A stretch of DNA of 64,000 bases, taken from positions 1 to 64,000 of the forward strand of contig JAJNBC010000001.1 of NCBI GenBank assembly GCA_021156085.1, read 5' to 3'. A program made the translations under genes and the position numbers. The DNA is from Gammaproteobacteria bacterium (GTDB taxonomy: Bacteria; Pseudomonadota; Gammaproteobacteria; DSM-16500). Position 1 is the first letter of the stretch. Every line of letters begins with the position of its first letter. Positions 35,648 through 43,781 of this stretch are shown here, piece after piece. The notes under the pieces were generated by a model. That model was not told the origin of the DNA. It did not search any database and worked only from the letters and a program-made list of their open reading frames with translations.

Positions 35648-36748
35648 TTAAAGTGAGTTAACTTGCAATAAACGGTTTAATCGAATCGGATTAAGCAGTG
35701 TTTCTTTTTCGTCTTGGCGCAAATGTGCATAGTCACGGCGTTCCATAGACATCATGCTATACGATTGCTTATCATAAAAAATAATTTGTGAGCCGCTGGA
35801 TTCAAATTGAAAAGGCACAAGCAATAAATCTTTTAGTGCTTCACATAATTGTGGTTTATCCTCGGGTTTAATAAAAAAGAGCATAAAACCCCCGCCCCCC
35901 GCGCCTAATAGCTTGCCACCTATCGCGCCGGCTTTACGGGCTTTTTCATAAATATCGTCAATGAAGCCAGGGGAAATGCGGGCGCTAATTTGACGTTTTA
36001 ACATCCAGCTTTCATGCAATAAACGGCCGAACTCAGTGATATCTCCGCCCTTTGATAAAATATGAGTTGCTTCTTGCACCATCTGATGCATGATATGCAA
36101 TTCTTGTTTTTTATTAGGGATAGATTTTATTTTATCTGCAGCAATATCCGAAGCTGTGCGTGAAATTCCCGTAAAAAATAAGACTAAATGATCGTGAAAG
36201 AAATGCATTTGGTGGGCAGGCAGCACCAGCGGGTTGACTTCAAAGTCGCCATTTGGACGAATGATAATCCTATTTAAACCCCCATACGCTGTTTCTATTT
36301 GATCTTGCACACCCACGTGTTCTTGCAAAATATCTCGCTCAATGTGAATTGCTTCACAGGCTAGTTCGCATTTACTCGAAATAAGGCCGTGTAAAGCATA
36401 CATGGCATGAAGTAATCCTACTGTGAATGCGGAGCTGGAACCTAAGCCAGAACGTGCAGGCAAATCACCTTGATGATGAATTTCAATGCCTTTGTCAAAC
36501 TTTAGATAATTAAGAATTGCTTTAACGGAAGGATGTTGAATTTGTTCGTGTTCGCCTACTTCTTCTACTTGTCGCCATACAATGCGGGATTTATGGCTAA
36601 AAAAAGGAGGCAACATTCGGCAATGTAAATAGCAATAATGATTGATAGAGCTGGTTAAAACAGCGGCGCCATGTTCTTGATACCAGGTGTGATAATCTGT
36701 TCCTCCGCCAAAAAATGAAATGCGATAAGGTGTACGACTAATAACCAT
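35648..36748 (-). CDS. GHMP-family sugar kinase, HddA-like
   Basis: A 366-residue GHMP kinase. Residues 1-16 (I-S-R-T-P-Y-R-I-S-F-F-G-G-G-T-D) are characteristic of D-glycero-D-manno-heptose-7-phosphate 1-kinase (HddA) and similar anomeric kinases. The ATP loop G-L-G-S-S-S-A is at 101-107 and the third motif G-A-G-G-G-G-F at ~310. HddA acts in GDP-heptose synthesis with GmhA, GmhB and HddC, none of which is in this window. It may therefore phosphorylate another sugar for the deoxy-sugar genes downstream. GGAG precedes the ATG. The DegT gene follows after ten bases. Confidence 0.82.
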   Translation of the reverse strand: MVISRTPYRISFFGGGTDYHTWYQEHGAAVLTSSINHYCYLHCRMLPPFFSHKSRIVWRQVEEVGEHEQIQHPSVKAILNYLKFDKGIEIHHQGDLPARSGLGSSSAFTVGLLHAMYALHGLISSKCELACEAIHIERDILQEHVGVQDQIETAYGGLNRIIIRPNGDFEVNPLVLPAHQMHFFHDHLVLFFTGISRTASDIAADKIKSIPNKKQELHIMHQMVQEATHILSKGGDITEFGRLLHESWMLKRQISARISPGFIDDIYEKARKAGAIGGKLLGAGGGGFMLFFIKPEDKPQLCEALKDLLLVPFQFESSGSQIIFYDKQSYSMMSMERRDYAHLRQDEKETLLNPIRLNRLLQVNSL

Positions 36749-36750
36749 TT

Positions 36751-37500
36751 TTACGCTCCCTGAGTATGGTATAAATCCAACGCTTTTTTTGTATCGCCAA
36801 AATAAGCTACTTGACCTGCTTCAAGCAGCAAGGCTTTATTACAAAACTCAGTAATTAATTCGTCTGAGTGGGTTGCGAGGACAACAATGCTAGATTGATC
36901 AAGTAATGAAATCATTTTTTGTCGTGCTTTTTTAATAAATTGAGCATCCCCTGCGCCAAAAATTTCATCGATCAATAAAATATCGGGTTTAATGCACGCA
37001 GAAATGGCAAAAGCCAGCCTTACCATCATGCCAGAAGAATAGGTGCGTACTGGCATTGCGAGGTAATCTCCTAAACCTGTTAATTCAGCTATTTCTTGCA
37101 TTTGGTTTTTAATATCTTGCCAAGATAAACCCTGCAATTTACCGCGTACAGTAATATTTTCATAGCCAGTGAGCTCTGTTTCCATGCCAGACATTAAATC
37201 TAACATAGGAGAAATATGGCCATGAATAGTAATGCTGCCACCAACAGGTTCATAGATTGTAGCAAGCAAACGTAAAAGAGTGCTCTTACCGGAGCCATTA
37301 TGCCCAATCAGACCTATACGGTCACCGTGTTCAAAAGTAAGAGAGATATTGTTTAGCGCATTGACCATTACATGCTTATTAGCATCTTCTACAACCCGTC
37401 CTCCCGTTGCCAAGCGTAAAAAATATTTTTTAAATGAGCGCGCATTGAGATTGTATATGGGGAAAGCCACAGAAACTGAATGCAAATTTATCATTGCCAT
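36751..37500 (-). CDS. wzt: O-antigen/polysaccharide ABC exporter, ATP-binding subunit
   Basis: A 249-residue ABC ATPase of the Wzt/TagH/KpsT type: Walker A G-H-N-G-S-G-K-S-T at 66-74, signature Y-S-S-G-M near 158 and Walker B I-L-L-I-D-E-I-F. The chain ends ~20 residues after the H-loop, so it lacks the C-terminal carbohydrate-binding domain that reads chain-end caps in some Wzt proteins. Export without terminal-cap recognition (as in Klebsiella O2a) is thus implied. The start at 37500 has AGGAGG nine bases upstream. An earlier TTG (37524) would overlap the Wzm gene. Works with the next upstream gene at the inner membrane. Confidence 0.92.
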   Translation of the reverse strand: MAMINLHSVSVAFPIYNLNARSFKKYFLRLATGGRVVEDANKHVMVNALNNISLTFEHGDRIGLIGHNGSGKSTLLRLLATIYEPVGGSITIHGHISPMLDLMSGMETELTGYENITVRGKLQGLSWQDIKNQMQEIAELTGLGDYLAMPVRTYSSGMMVRLAFAISACIKPDILLIDEIFGAGDAQFIKKARQKMISLLDQSSIVVLATHSDELITEFCNKALLLEAGQVAYFGDTKKALDLYHTQGA

Positions 37501-37514
37501 GGTGAGTATCCTCC

Positions 37515-38381
37515 TTATAGCCAATAAACAATTCTTGCGCGATACTTAGAAAACATCTTTATGCACAAGATAAGGCCAATAAGGGTGATAAGCGCTACTA
37601 TAAAAAAAGTACTCCATTTAGGTTGCATGCCGAGAAGAGGAGCTCTAATAAGTTCAACAAATGAATAAAAAGGATTAAGTAATATAATGTCACGATCTTT
37701 TTCTGGTAATAAATTGGGATTCCACATAATAGGTGTAAGAAAGAAAGTGACTTGAATCAAGCTTTTTACAATTTGCACGATATCGCGGTAGCGCGCTCCA
37801 ACCATGCTGAGTATCAAGCCATAACAAATAGAGTTGATATAAATAAGTAACAGTCCTGGAATCAGCAAGAGCGTATAAGAATTAACTTTGGCAATTTCGT
37901 GAAAGATAGCAAGAATGGGAATGATGACAATAATATTGTGAAAAAAAATGATGATATTTCGCATAGCCACCCTATGAATGTAGAGAGTATAGGGTAATTT
38001 GATTTGTTTTATTAAAGATTCAGCTGCAGAGAGTGCTTCAGTAAGATCGCTAATCTGCGAAGAAATAAGAGCCCAGCTTAACATACCAGCAACTAAAAAA
38101 GGAAAATAAGCTTGCAAGTCCGTATGAAATAGATGGCCATATAAGTAACCCATGGAATAGACAGTAATAGCCATGCTGAGCGTGATCCAAAATGGGCCCA
38201 AGACAGAGCGGCGATAGCGTAATCTTACATCTTGATAAGCGAGTAGAAGCCAGACATCCCATTTTTTTAACCCATCCCATATATCATTTATAGCAAGCTG
38301 ATAAGACCGCGGCTGTTTTGAGTGAAGATGATCATTTAGGGCGGAAGAGGGAAGATCTTCCATTGCTGATTCAATAGACAT
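37515..38381 (-). CDS. wzm: O-antigen/polysaccharide ABC exporter, permease subunit
   Basis: A 288-residue ABC-2 type permease with six predicted helices after a ~50-residue cytosolic N-terminus. The segment D-V-R-L-R-Y-R-R-S-V-L-G-P-F-W before helix 1 and the C-terminal N-P-F-Y-S-F-V-E-L-I-R are typical of Wzm/KpsM-type polysaccharide permeases. With the Wzt ATPase 14 bases downstream it moves undecaprenyl-pyrophosphate-linked glycan to the periplasm. This implies that the main O-chain is completed in the cytoplasm. No Wzx flippase or Wzy polymerase is visible in the window. Confidence 0.92.
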   Translation of the reverse strand: MSIESAMEDLPSSALNDHLHSKQPRSYQLAINDIWDGLKKWDVWLLLAYQDVRLRYRRSVLGPFWITLSMAITVYSMGYLYGHLFHTDLQAYFPFLVAGMLSWALISSQISDLTEALSAAESLIKQIKLPYTLYIHRVAMRNIIIFFHNIIVIIPILAIFHEIAKVNSYTLLLIPGLLLIYINSICYGLILSMVGARYRDIVQIVKSLIQVTFFLTPIMWNPNLLPEKDRDIILLNPFYSFVELIRAPLLGMQPKWSTFFIVALITLIGLILCIKMFSKYRARIVYWL

Positions 38382-38429
38382 ATTAGGATAATTTTCTCAT
38401 TACTTAAATTTTAAATGGGCAAAAGCTTA

Positions 38430-39542
38430 TCATGGAAGCTGTCTTAAAACAAATGCATTGAATTCTTCTCTGAACTTATGGGGCGAAAAATGGGCTGCAT
38501 GATTGACACAATTTTTAGGCAAAAATAAAGAGGGGTGAGTTTCAAATTGCGTCACTGCTTCCCGTAAAGCCGAAATAGTGTGTTGATCAAAAAACAGGCC
38601 TGTTGGATTTTCTTGGTGCAGGCCGCGTACTGTTTCTAATGCTCCGCCTTTTCCGTAAGCAATGACGGGGGTCCCACAAGCTTGTGCTTCTAATGGCAAT
38701 AACCCAAAATCTTCCTCAGCGGCAAAGACAAATGCTTTTGCTCTCTGTAAATGGTGGATTAATATTTCATTTGGTTGATAGCCTAGAATTTCAATATTTT
38801 TTGTTGCTTTTGCTTTTATTTTGCTTAATTGAGGACCGCTACCGATGACTACTAACTTTTTATCAGGCATTTCTGTGAAGGCTTCCACAATGAGATCTAT
38901 TTTTTTATAAGGCACTAACCGGGAGGCTGTCACATAGTAATCTTCTTTTTCTAAGTAAGGTGTAAAAGAAGAAATGTCAACGGGGGGATAGATAACGTGT
39001 GCTTCTCGTCTATATGTTTTCCAAATGCGCGCAGCAATAAACTTTGAATTGGCAATGAAATGATCAACTCCATTGGCTGTACGCTGGTCCCAGATACGCA
39101 TCTTATGTAGGAAATACTGGGCTATATAACCTTTGATTCCGTGGTTCAGACCGGTTTCTCTTAAATATTGGTGTTGTAAGTCCCAGGCGTAGCGCATAGG
39201 CGAATGGATATAACTAATATGCAATTGATGGGGTCCAGTGAGGGCGCCTTTTGCTACTGCATGCGAGCTGGAAATAACCAAATCATAAGAGGAAAGGTCG
39301 AGTTGCTCAATGGCTAAAGGCATCCAGGGCAGATAGCTGCGGTAAAGTTTTTTCGCCAACGGAAAATGTTGGATGCGAGTTGTTTTCACAGGTTTATTTT
39401 TTAAGAAAGCCCGTTGATTAGACGGTAGAAAATCTACTACAGAAAATAAATCGGCATCAGGAAAGCAGTGAATCATTTCCCCCAAGACGCGTTCTGATCC
39501 TGCATAGGTGATGAGCCAATCACAGACGATTGCGGTTTTCAT
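38430..39542 (-). CDS. GT4-family glycosyltransferase (WbaZ-like)
   Basis: A 370-residue GT-B enzyme. The N-terminal half begins I-V-C-D-W-L-I-T-Y-A-G-S-E-R-V-L-G, with Y-I-H-S-P-M-R-Y-A-W-D in the acceptor region, as in mannosyl/rhamnosyl-transferases of the WbaZ group. The C-terminal half has the nucleotide-sugar motif E-E-D-F-G-L-L-P-L-E-A-Q-A-C-G-T-P-V. It is the first gene of the minus-strand O-chain block and is divergent from the wcaJ-like gene, so both may share a regulatory region. Presumably adds an early O-chain sugar. Donor unknown. Confidence 0.88.
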   Translation of the reverse strand: MKTAIVCDWLITYAGSERVLGEMIHCFPDADLFSVVDFLPSNQRAFLKNKPVKTTRIQHFPLAKKLYRSYLPWMPLAIEQLDLSSYDLVISSSHAVAKGALTGPHQLHISYIHSPMRYAWDLQHQYLRETGLNHGIKGYIAQYFLHKMRIWDQRTANGVDHFIANSKFIAARIWKTYRREAHVIYPPVDISSFTPYLEKEDYYVTASRLVPYKKIDLIVEAFTEMPDKKLVVIGSGPQLSKIKAKATKNIEILGYQPNEILIHHLQRAKAFVFAAEEDFGLLPLEAQACGTPVIAYGKGGALETVRGLHQENPTGLFFDQHTISALREAVTQFETHPSLFLPKNCVNHAAHFSPHKFREEFNAFVLRQLP

Positions 39543-39571
39543 AGGGGCTTGGTCTCATTTAAGAAGTTACT

Positions 39572-39599
39572 TTGTTAAGAACATATATTCACATACAAT
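39572..39599 (+). promoter_or_regulatory. candidate promoter for the wcaJ-like gene
   Basis: TTGTTA (39572-39577) and TACAAT (39594-39599) are separated by 16 bases in the 91-base divergent gap. The -10 matches consensus at five of six positions. It would drive the phosphoglycosyltransferase gene. The spacing is slightly short and the call is by eye. Confidence 0.35.
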
Positions 39600-39633
39600 A
39601 ATGAGCCGGAATAATATCATATAACATGAGAAA

Positions 39634-41043
39634 ATGATGCTGCCTAAAGGGTTATTAAAAGAATACTCTCAAATTCTCACATTACTTGCCCGGGGGTTGG
39701 ATGTCTTTGCTATTATTGCAGCAGGGCTTCTCGCTTATTTTTGTAAATTTGGGGATATTCATTTATCCAGTGAGTACATGGCTGCATTGGCAATGGCTGC
39801 AGTATTAACCTTGGTGGTTTTTTCAGGATATCATATCTATGAGTCCGCGCGTACACTTAGTTTTTGGCAATATCTTAGAAAATTATTACAAGCCGTTTTT
39901 GTGGTTTTAATATTGTTGGCTGGACTGGCTTTTTTAACTAAAACAGGCGAAGATTTTTCGCGTAGCTGGTTTATAATTTGGACAGGGCTTTTAATCCTTT
40001 TTTTGTTACTATTTCGCGGGGCTATTCTGCTCATATTGCGCTTAATGCGGGCAAAAGGATTTAACGAGCGCCGCATTATTATTATTGGAGCAGGTCAGGT
40101 AGGAACGCAATTAGCTGAAACGGTGCAGCATGCATTATGGACGGGGTTGCGTATTGTTGCTATTTTTGACGAAAAGGTAGTAGGTCAGCGTTCAATTGCG
40201 GGGGTGCCTGTTATTGCTATGCCTGACAATATTCCTCGCTATCTCTCTTATGCCAAAGAGACCATCGATGAAATTTGGTTAGCTTTGCCAGTGCATGCGG
40301 AAGCACGTGTCAAAGCCATATTACATGATTTGCGATATGAAACAATCACAACTCGTTTGGTGCTGGATGTTTTTGGCATGGATTTGGATTTGTTGAATCA
40401 TTCTATCTCCCAATTAGCTGGTTTTCCGGTTATTAATATTTGTTCTACTCCCATGATTGGCATTAATCGGATAATCAAAGCGGTGGAGGACCGTGTTTTA
40501 GCGATGGTTATTTTGTTGTTGATAAGTCCATTTTTTTTAATTATTGCACTTCTGATTAAACTGAGTTCGCCTGGGCCTATTTTTTATAAACAAAAGCGTG
40601 TTAGCTGGAATGGCAAAGAGTTTGCCATGTTAAAATTCCGAACTATGCCAGTGGACATAGAAGCAACTACCGGGCCAGTGTGGGCAAAAGAAGGAGAAAA
40701 TCGCGCAACATGGATTGGGAAATTTTTACGCAAGACTAGCTTGGATGAATTACCGCAATTTATAAATGTATTACGTGGTGATATGTCGATTGTTGGGCCA
40801 CGTCCCGAACGCATGGTCTTTGTAAATCAATTTAAAGATCAAATTCCGCATTATATGCAAAAACATTTAGTTAAAGCCGGGATTACGGGGTGGGCACAAG
40901 TTAATGGTTGGCGTGGTAATACTAGCTTAGAGAAACGAATTGAATATGATTTATATTATATCGAAAACTGGTCGTTACAATTAGATTTAAAAATTATTTT
41001 TCTTACTTTTTTTCGAGGATTCATGAATAAAAATGCCTACTGA
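39634..41043 (+). CDS. wcaJ: undecaprenyl-phosphate phosphoglycosyltransferase, WcaJ/WbaP type
   Basis: A 469-residue polyprenol-phosphate hexose-1-phosphate transferase. Four N-terminal helices (to ~residue 135) are followed by a CoA-binding-like Rossmann region (I-I-I-I-G-A-G-Q-V-G at ~147) and the catalytic bacterial sugar-transferase domain from ~285: a re-entrant helix ending P-G-P-I-F-Y-K-Q, K-F-R-T-M, S-L-D-E-L-P-Q, and V-G-P-R-P-E-R. The enzyme starts glycan chains on undecaprenyl phosphate using UDP-glucose or a related sugar. UDP-Glc versus UDP-Gal preference is uncertain. galE overlaps by 11 bases, so the two are coupled. Confidence 0.9.
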   Translation: MMLPKGLLKEYSQILTLLARGLDVFAIIAAGLLAYFCKFGDIHLSSEYMAALAMAAVLTLVVFSGYHIYESARTLSFWQYLRKLLQAVFVVLILLAGLAFLTKTGEDFSRSWFIIWTGLLILFLLLFRGAILLILRLMRAKGFNERRIIIIGAGQVGTQLAETVQHALWTGLRIVAIFDEKVVGQRSIAGVPVIAMPDNIPRYLSYAKETIDEIWLALPVHAEARVKAILHDLRYETITTRLVLDVFGMDLDLLNHSISQLAGFPVINICSTPMIGINRIIKAVEDRVLAMVILLLISPFFLIIALLIKLSSPGPIFYKQKRVSWNGKEFAMLKFRTMPVDIEATTGPVWAKEGENRATWIGKFLRKTSLDELPQFINVLRGDMSIVGPRPERMVFVNQFKDQIPHYMQKHLVKAGITGWAQVNGWRGNTSLEKRIEYDLYYIENWSLQLDLKIIFLTFFRGFMNKNAY

Positions 41044-42040
41044 AAGTAAAAGTTTAACAAAACTCCCCTCTATTTTAGTGGTAGGAGGGGCAGGGTATAT
41101 TGGATCTCATATGGTTGCGTATTTGCGCCGCGCAGGGTTTATACCTGTTATCCTGGATAATCTTTCTACTGGCCATCAAGATGCTATATTAGACGAGAAA
41201 TTAGTGATAGGTGATATCACCGATGCTGCATTCCTAGATCAGATTTTTGCGAGCCATCACTTTGCTGCTGTTATGCATTTTGCTTCTGTTATTCAGGTAG
41301 AAGAGTCAGTTAAGGCTCCTCAAAAATATTACCACAATAATGTGATGGGCACGCTGCATTTATTGAATGCAATGTTGAAATGGAAAGTAAATCGGTTTAT
41401 TTTTTCATCTAGCGCGGCTGTGTATGGAGAACCACTTTATACCCCTATTGATGAAAACCATCCTGTTCTTCCATTGAATCCTTATGGCCATAGCAAGCGA
41501 ATGATAGAGCAAATGCTTGAAGATTATGCGCACGCATACGGCCTGCAATTTTTTAGCTTGCGTTATTTTAATGCGGCTGGTGCTGACCCCGCCGGGAAAT
41601 TAGCGGAGCGTCATGAACCGGAAACACATTTAATTCCATTAGTTTTGCGTGCCGCACAAGATAAAACATCGATAACCGTGTTTGGACGAGATTATCCCAC
41701 CGTCGATGGTACCTGTGTGCGTGATTATATTCATGTCCTGGATTTATGTGAGGCACATTTGTTGGCATTGAAGACATTGATAGGAGGAAAACAAGGCGGC
41801 ATTTATAATTTAGGAACAGGCCAAGGTTATTCAGTGCAGCAAGTTATTGAAATAGCCAGCTGCGTTACCCAACGTTCTATTTCAGTACTTGAAGGCGCAC
41901 GGCGCTTGGGTGACCCAGCTATTTTAATTGCAGATCCCAAACGTGCTATGCGCAAATTAAATTGGAAGCCTCATTATACGGAGTTAAAAAAAATGATTGA
42001 AGATGCTTGGGCGATGATAAGAAAGCCTATTTCACCCTAA
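41033..42040 (+). CDS. galE: UDP-glucose 4-epimerase
   Basis: A 335-residue extended SDR matching GalE over its length: G-G-A-G-Y-I-G-S-H near residue 18, D-N-L-S-T-G-H, F-S-S-S-A-A-V-Y-G, Y-G-H-S-K with the catalytic Tyr and Lys, F-N-A-A-G-A-D-P-x-G, and the terminal region with the R-x-G-D-P signature (R-R-L-G-D-P-A). It interconverts UDP-glucose and UDP-galactose, giving galactose donors for the surface glycan. Its start lies inside the end of the wcaJ-like gene, so the initiating sugar could be either hexose. Confidence 0.93.
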   Translation: MPTESKSLTKLPSILVVGGAGYIGSHMVAYLRRAGFIPVILDNLSTGHQDAILDEKLVIGDITDAAFLDQIFASHHFAAVMHFASVIQVEESVKAPQKYYHNNVMGTLHLLNAMLKWKVNRFIFSSSAAVYGEPLYTPIDENHPVLPLNPYGHSKRMIEQMLEDYAHAYGLQFFSLRYFNAAGADPAGKLAERHEPETHLIPLVLRAAQDKTSITVFGRDYPTVDGTCVRDYIHVLDLCEAHLLALKTLIGGKQGGIYNLGTGQGYSVQQVIEIASCVTQRSISVLEGARRLGDPAILIADPKRAMRKLNWKPHYTELKKMIEDAWAMIRKPISP

Positions 42041-42047
42041 AAGCCGC

Positions 42048-42084
42048 TGCTCCTCAAATCTGAGTGAAAGATTATAAAGGAGCA
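42048..42084. terminator. hairpin between convergent galE and membrane-protein gene
   Basis: A nested stem: TGCTCCT (42048-42054) pairs with AGGAGCA (42078-42084), and AATCT (42057-42061) with AGATT (42069-42073) around a seven-base loop. It lies eight bases past the galE stop, in the gap before the convergent gene's stop. There is no T-run, so a structured mRNA end or bidirectional terminator is proposed rather than proved. Confidence 0.45.
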
Positions 42085-42120
42085 AGCGAATGTTTGGCGA
42101 ATTGTCGTGTATTTACCGCG

Positions 42121-43071
42121 CTATACAGTAGCTCTTCTTTGATTACTTCCCATGACAGAACCTATAACAGCCGCTATCGCGCCCAATAAGTTAATTATCG
42201 CGGTAAGTAAAGCCATTTTACCTATGGTATGGCTCACTTTCTCCGCTGCTGCAATAGCATTTTCTTTTGCTTCTTCCGCTTTGCGGTTCATTTTTTCTTT
42301 TGCTTTTTCATAGCTAGATTGCCACTGATTAATAGTTTCTTGTGCCGTTTGTTCATTCATATGCAATGTTTGCATTAAAAATGTTATGGCTTTACTTTTA
42401 GCAGCACTTTTTTCTTCCTCTGTATCGGCATTTAACCACAAAGAAATAATATTTTTTAAGCGCTTCTTTGCGGTTTCCAAAGAAATAGACTTGTCACTCC
42501 CTGCCTCTGCAGTTGGTTTGGGATTATCTAATACATCTAAAACAGGCTCAGCTTCTTCACTAATTTGTTTAATTAGTTCCTTCGCATCAGGCGCAACATT
42601 TTGAGCAGCTTCAATGGCAGCAGGGGCGATCTTTCCTGCTGTATTTAAAATAGCTCCGGCTCCTTGAGCGGTTAATGTCGCTGTGCGCTCAATTAAAGCG
42701 GCTCCGCCACTTAAAAGGCCGCCTACCGAACTTATCATTAAGCTAAAAGTAATTAAGGTAACCACTGCCCACGTGATTAATCCGGATAATATAGTTCCGG
42801 ACTGCGGAAGGGGAAAGGGGCTCACTCGGCTACTAACCCACCCCCCGAGAAACATGGAAATAATGCTGCACAACAGCAGCCATACTACCGAAGTCAGGCC
42901 CATTTTAGCCAAGACATTTGTATCGAGTAAGAACGCAGTAAAGCCTAAACCTAATCCTATTAAATTAAAAACCACTGTAATACTTAAAGCGATAACAACA
43001 CCACCCAATATCGCTTTCCATGCTATGAGGTTATCATTTTGGTCGAATGTAGAGGTGAAGTGAGTAGACAT
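42121..43071 (-). CDS. membrane protein with central helical domain, unknown function
   Basis: A 316-residue protein with three N-terminal helices (about residues 20-50, 57-80 and 95-118), an Ala/Glu/Lys-rich soluble domain (~125-280) predicted helical or coiled coil, and a final helix (~285-308). I know no firm function. The layout resembles YrzE-like and other bacterial stress-associated membrane proteins. It follows the DUF2383 gene by 70 bases on the same strand, and with the KGG-type gene forms a stress-like group. The ribosome site AAGGAG is clear. Confidence 0.7.
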   Translation of the reverse strand: MSTHFTSTFDQNDNLIAWKAILGGVVIALSITVVFNLIGLGLGFTAFLLDTNVLAKMGLTSVVWLLLCSIISMFLGGWVSSRVSPFPLPQSGTILSGLITWAVVTLITFSLMISSVGGLLSGGAALIERTATLTAQGAGAILNTAGKIAPAAIEAAQNVAPDAKELIKQISEEAEPVLDVLDNPKPTAEAGSDKSISLETAKKRLKNIISLWLNADTEEEKSAAKSKAITFLMQTLHMNEQTAQETINQWQSSYEKAKEKMNRKAEEAKENAIAAAEKVSHTIGKMALLTAIINLLGAIAAVIGSVMGSNQRRATV

Positions 43072-43141
43072 AAAGAGCTCCTTAATAAAAATAAGTTAAA
43101 GATAATAAAATTTATTACTTAAATAAAAAATTGTCTTAAGA

Positions 43142-43591
43142 TCATTGTTCGTTTTTCACAGATTCTAGCCAACTCTTATGGCGCTTTTCATCTAGCAAGC
43201 CGCTTTCTAAAATGGGAGCGGCCTCTTTCCACATTTCGGGATGATTGATCATGCGCTCATAGGCAGTATTAGTATCTTCTTCATTGGTTAACATGGCAGT
43301 TAAAATAGCATTGTCGCCTATCATCCCCCCTAACGCAACCTTACCTTTAGTAAGCCATTGTTTAATGTCAGGGCCACGCGGGACATCTGCGTTGCGGCTG
43401 CGCAAAAGCGCGGATATTTCAGTAACGTGTCTTTGATGATCTATTTTAAAGTCACTTAATTTGGATTTAAAGTTACTATCTTCAATTCTATTAATTGCAG
43501 CTTCATAAGCTTCAATTGCATCATAATCTAGTTCTAATAATTCTTGCAACGCCTTCGTAAAATCATCTTGTTTACCTACCATTGTAGCCAT
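43142..43591 (-). CDS. DUF2383 (PA2169-type) four-helix-bundle protein
   Basis: A 149-residue all-helical protein matching the PA2169/DUF2383 family: L-L-E-L-D-Y-D-A-I-E-A-Y in helix 1, D-F-K-I-D-H-Q-R-H in helix 2, D-N-A-I-L-T-A-M-L-T-N-E-E in helix 3 and L-D-E-K-R-H-K-S-W-L in helix 4. The E/H-x-x-H pairs resemble ferritin-like di-iron positions, though iron binding in this family is not established to my knowledge. Members are common in stress-inducible loci. It lies between the KGG-type and membrane-protein genes on one strand. AGGAGA precedes the ATG. Confidence 0.85.
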   Translation of the reverse strand: MATMVGKQDDFTKALQELLELDYDAIEAYEAAINRIEDSNFKSKLSDFKIDHQRHVTEISALLRSRNADVPRGPDIKQWLTKGKVALGGMIGDNAILTAMLTNEEDTNTAYERMINHPEMWKEAAPILESGLLDEKRHKSWLESVKNEQ

Positions 43592-43658
43592 AAAGATCTC
43601 CTGAAGTTAAAATTGAGTTGAACTGGGTTCATTCAAACTACTTTACTTTACACTGTGT

Positions 43659-43735
43659 ATCGCAAAAGAAGAGGGGAAGAGAAGAAAAATATTAAATTAT
43701 TTTTTTTTCCTTTTCCTCTCCCTCTACTGTGCGAT
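43659..43735 (-). terminator. long hairpin downstream of the KGG-type repeat gene
   Basis: Outer arms ATCGCA (43659-43664) and TGCGAT (43730-43735) enclose inner arms AGAGGG (43670-43675) and CCCTCT (43720-43725), with further purine/pyrimidine complementarity and an A/T-rich centre. It lies after the stop of the repeat gene and before the DUF2383 gene, both minus strand. Read on the minus strand the inner stem is followed by TCTTTT. It may end the repeat-gene transcript or stabilise its 3' end. Confidence 0.5.
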
Positions 43736-43781
43736 CACTTTTTTTATAATTATGCACACTCACTCCTTTTTCCCACTCCTT

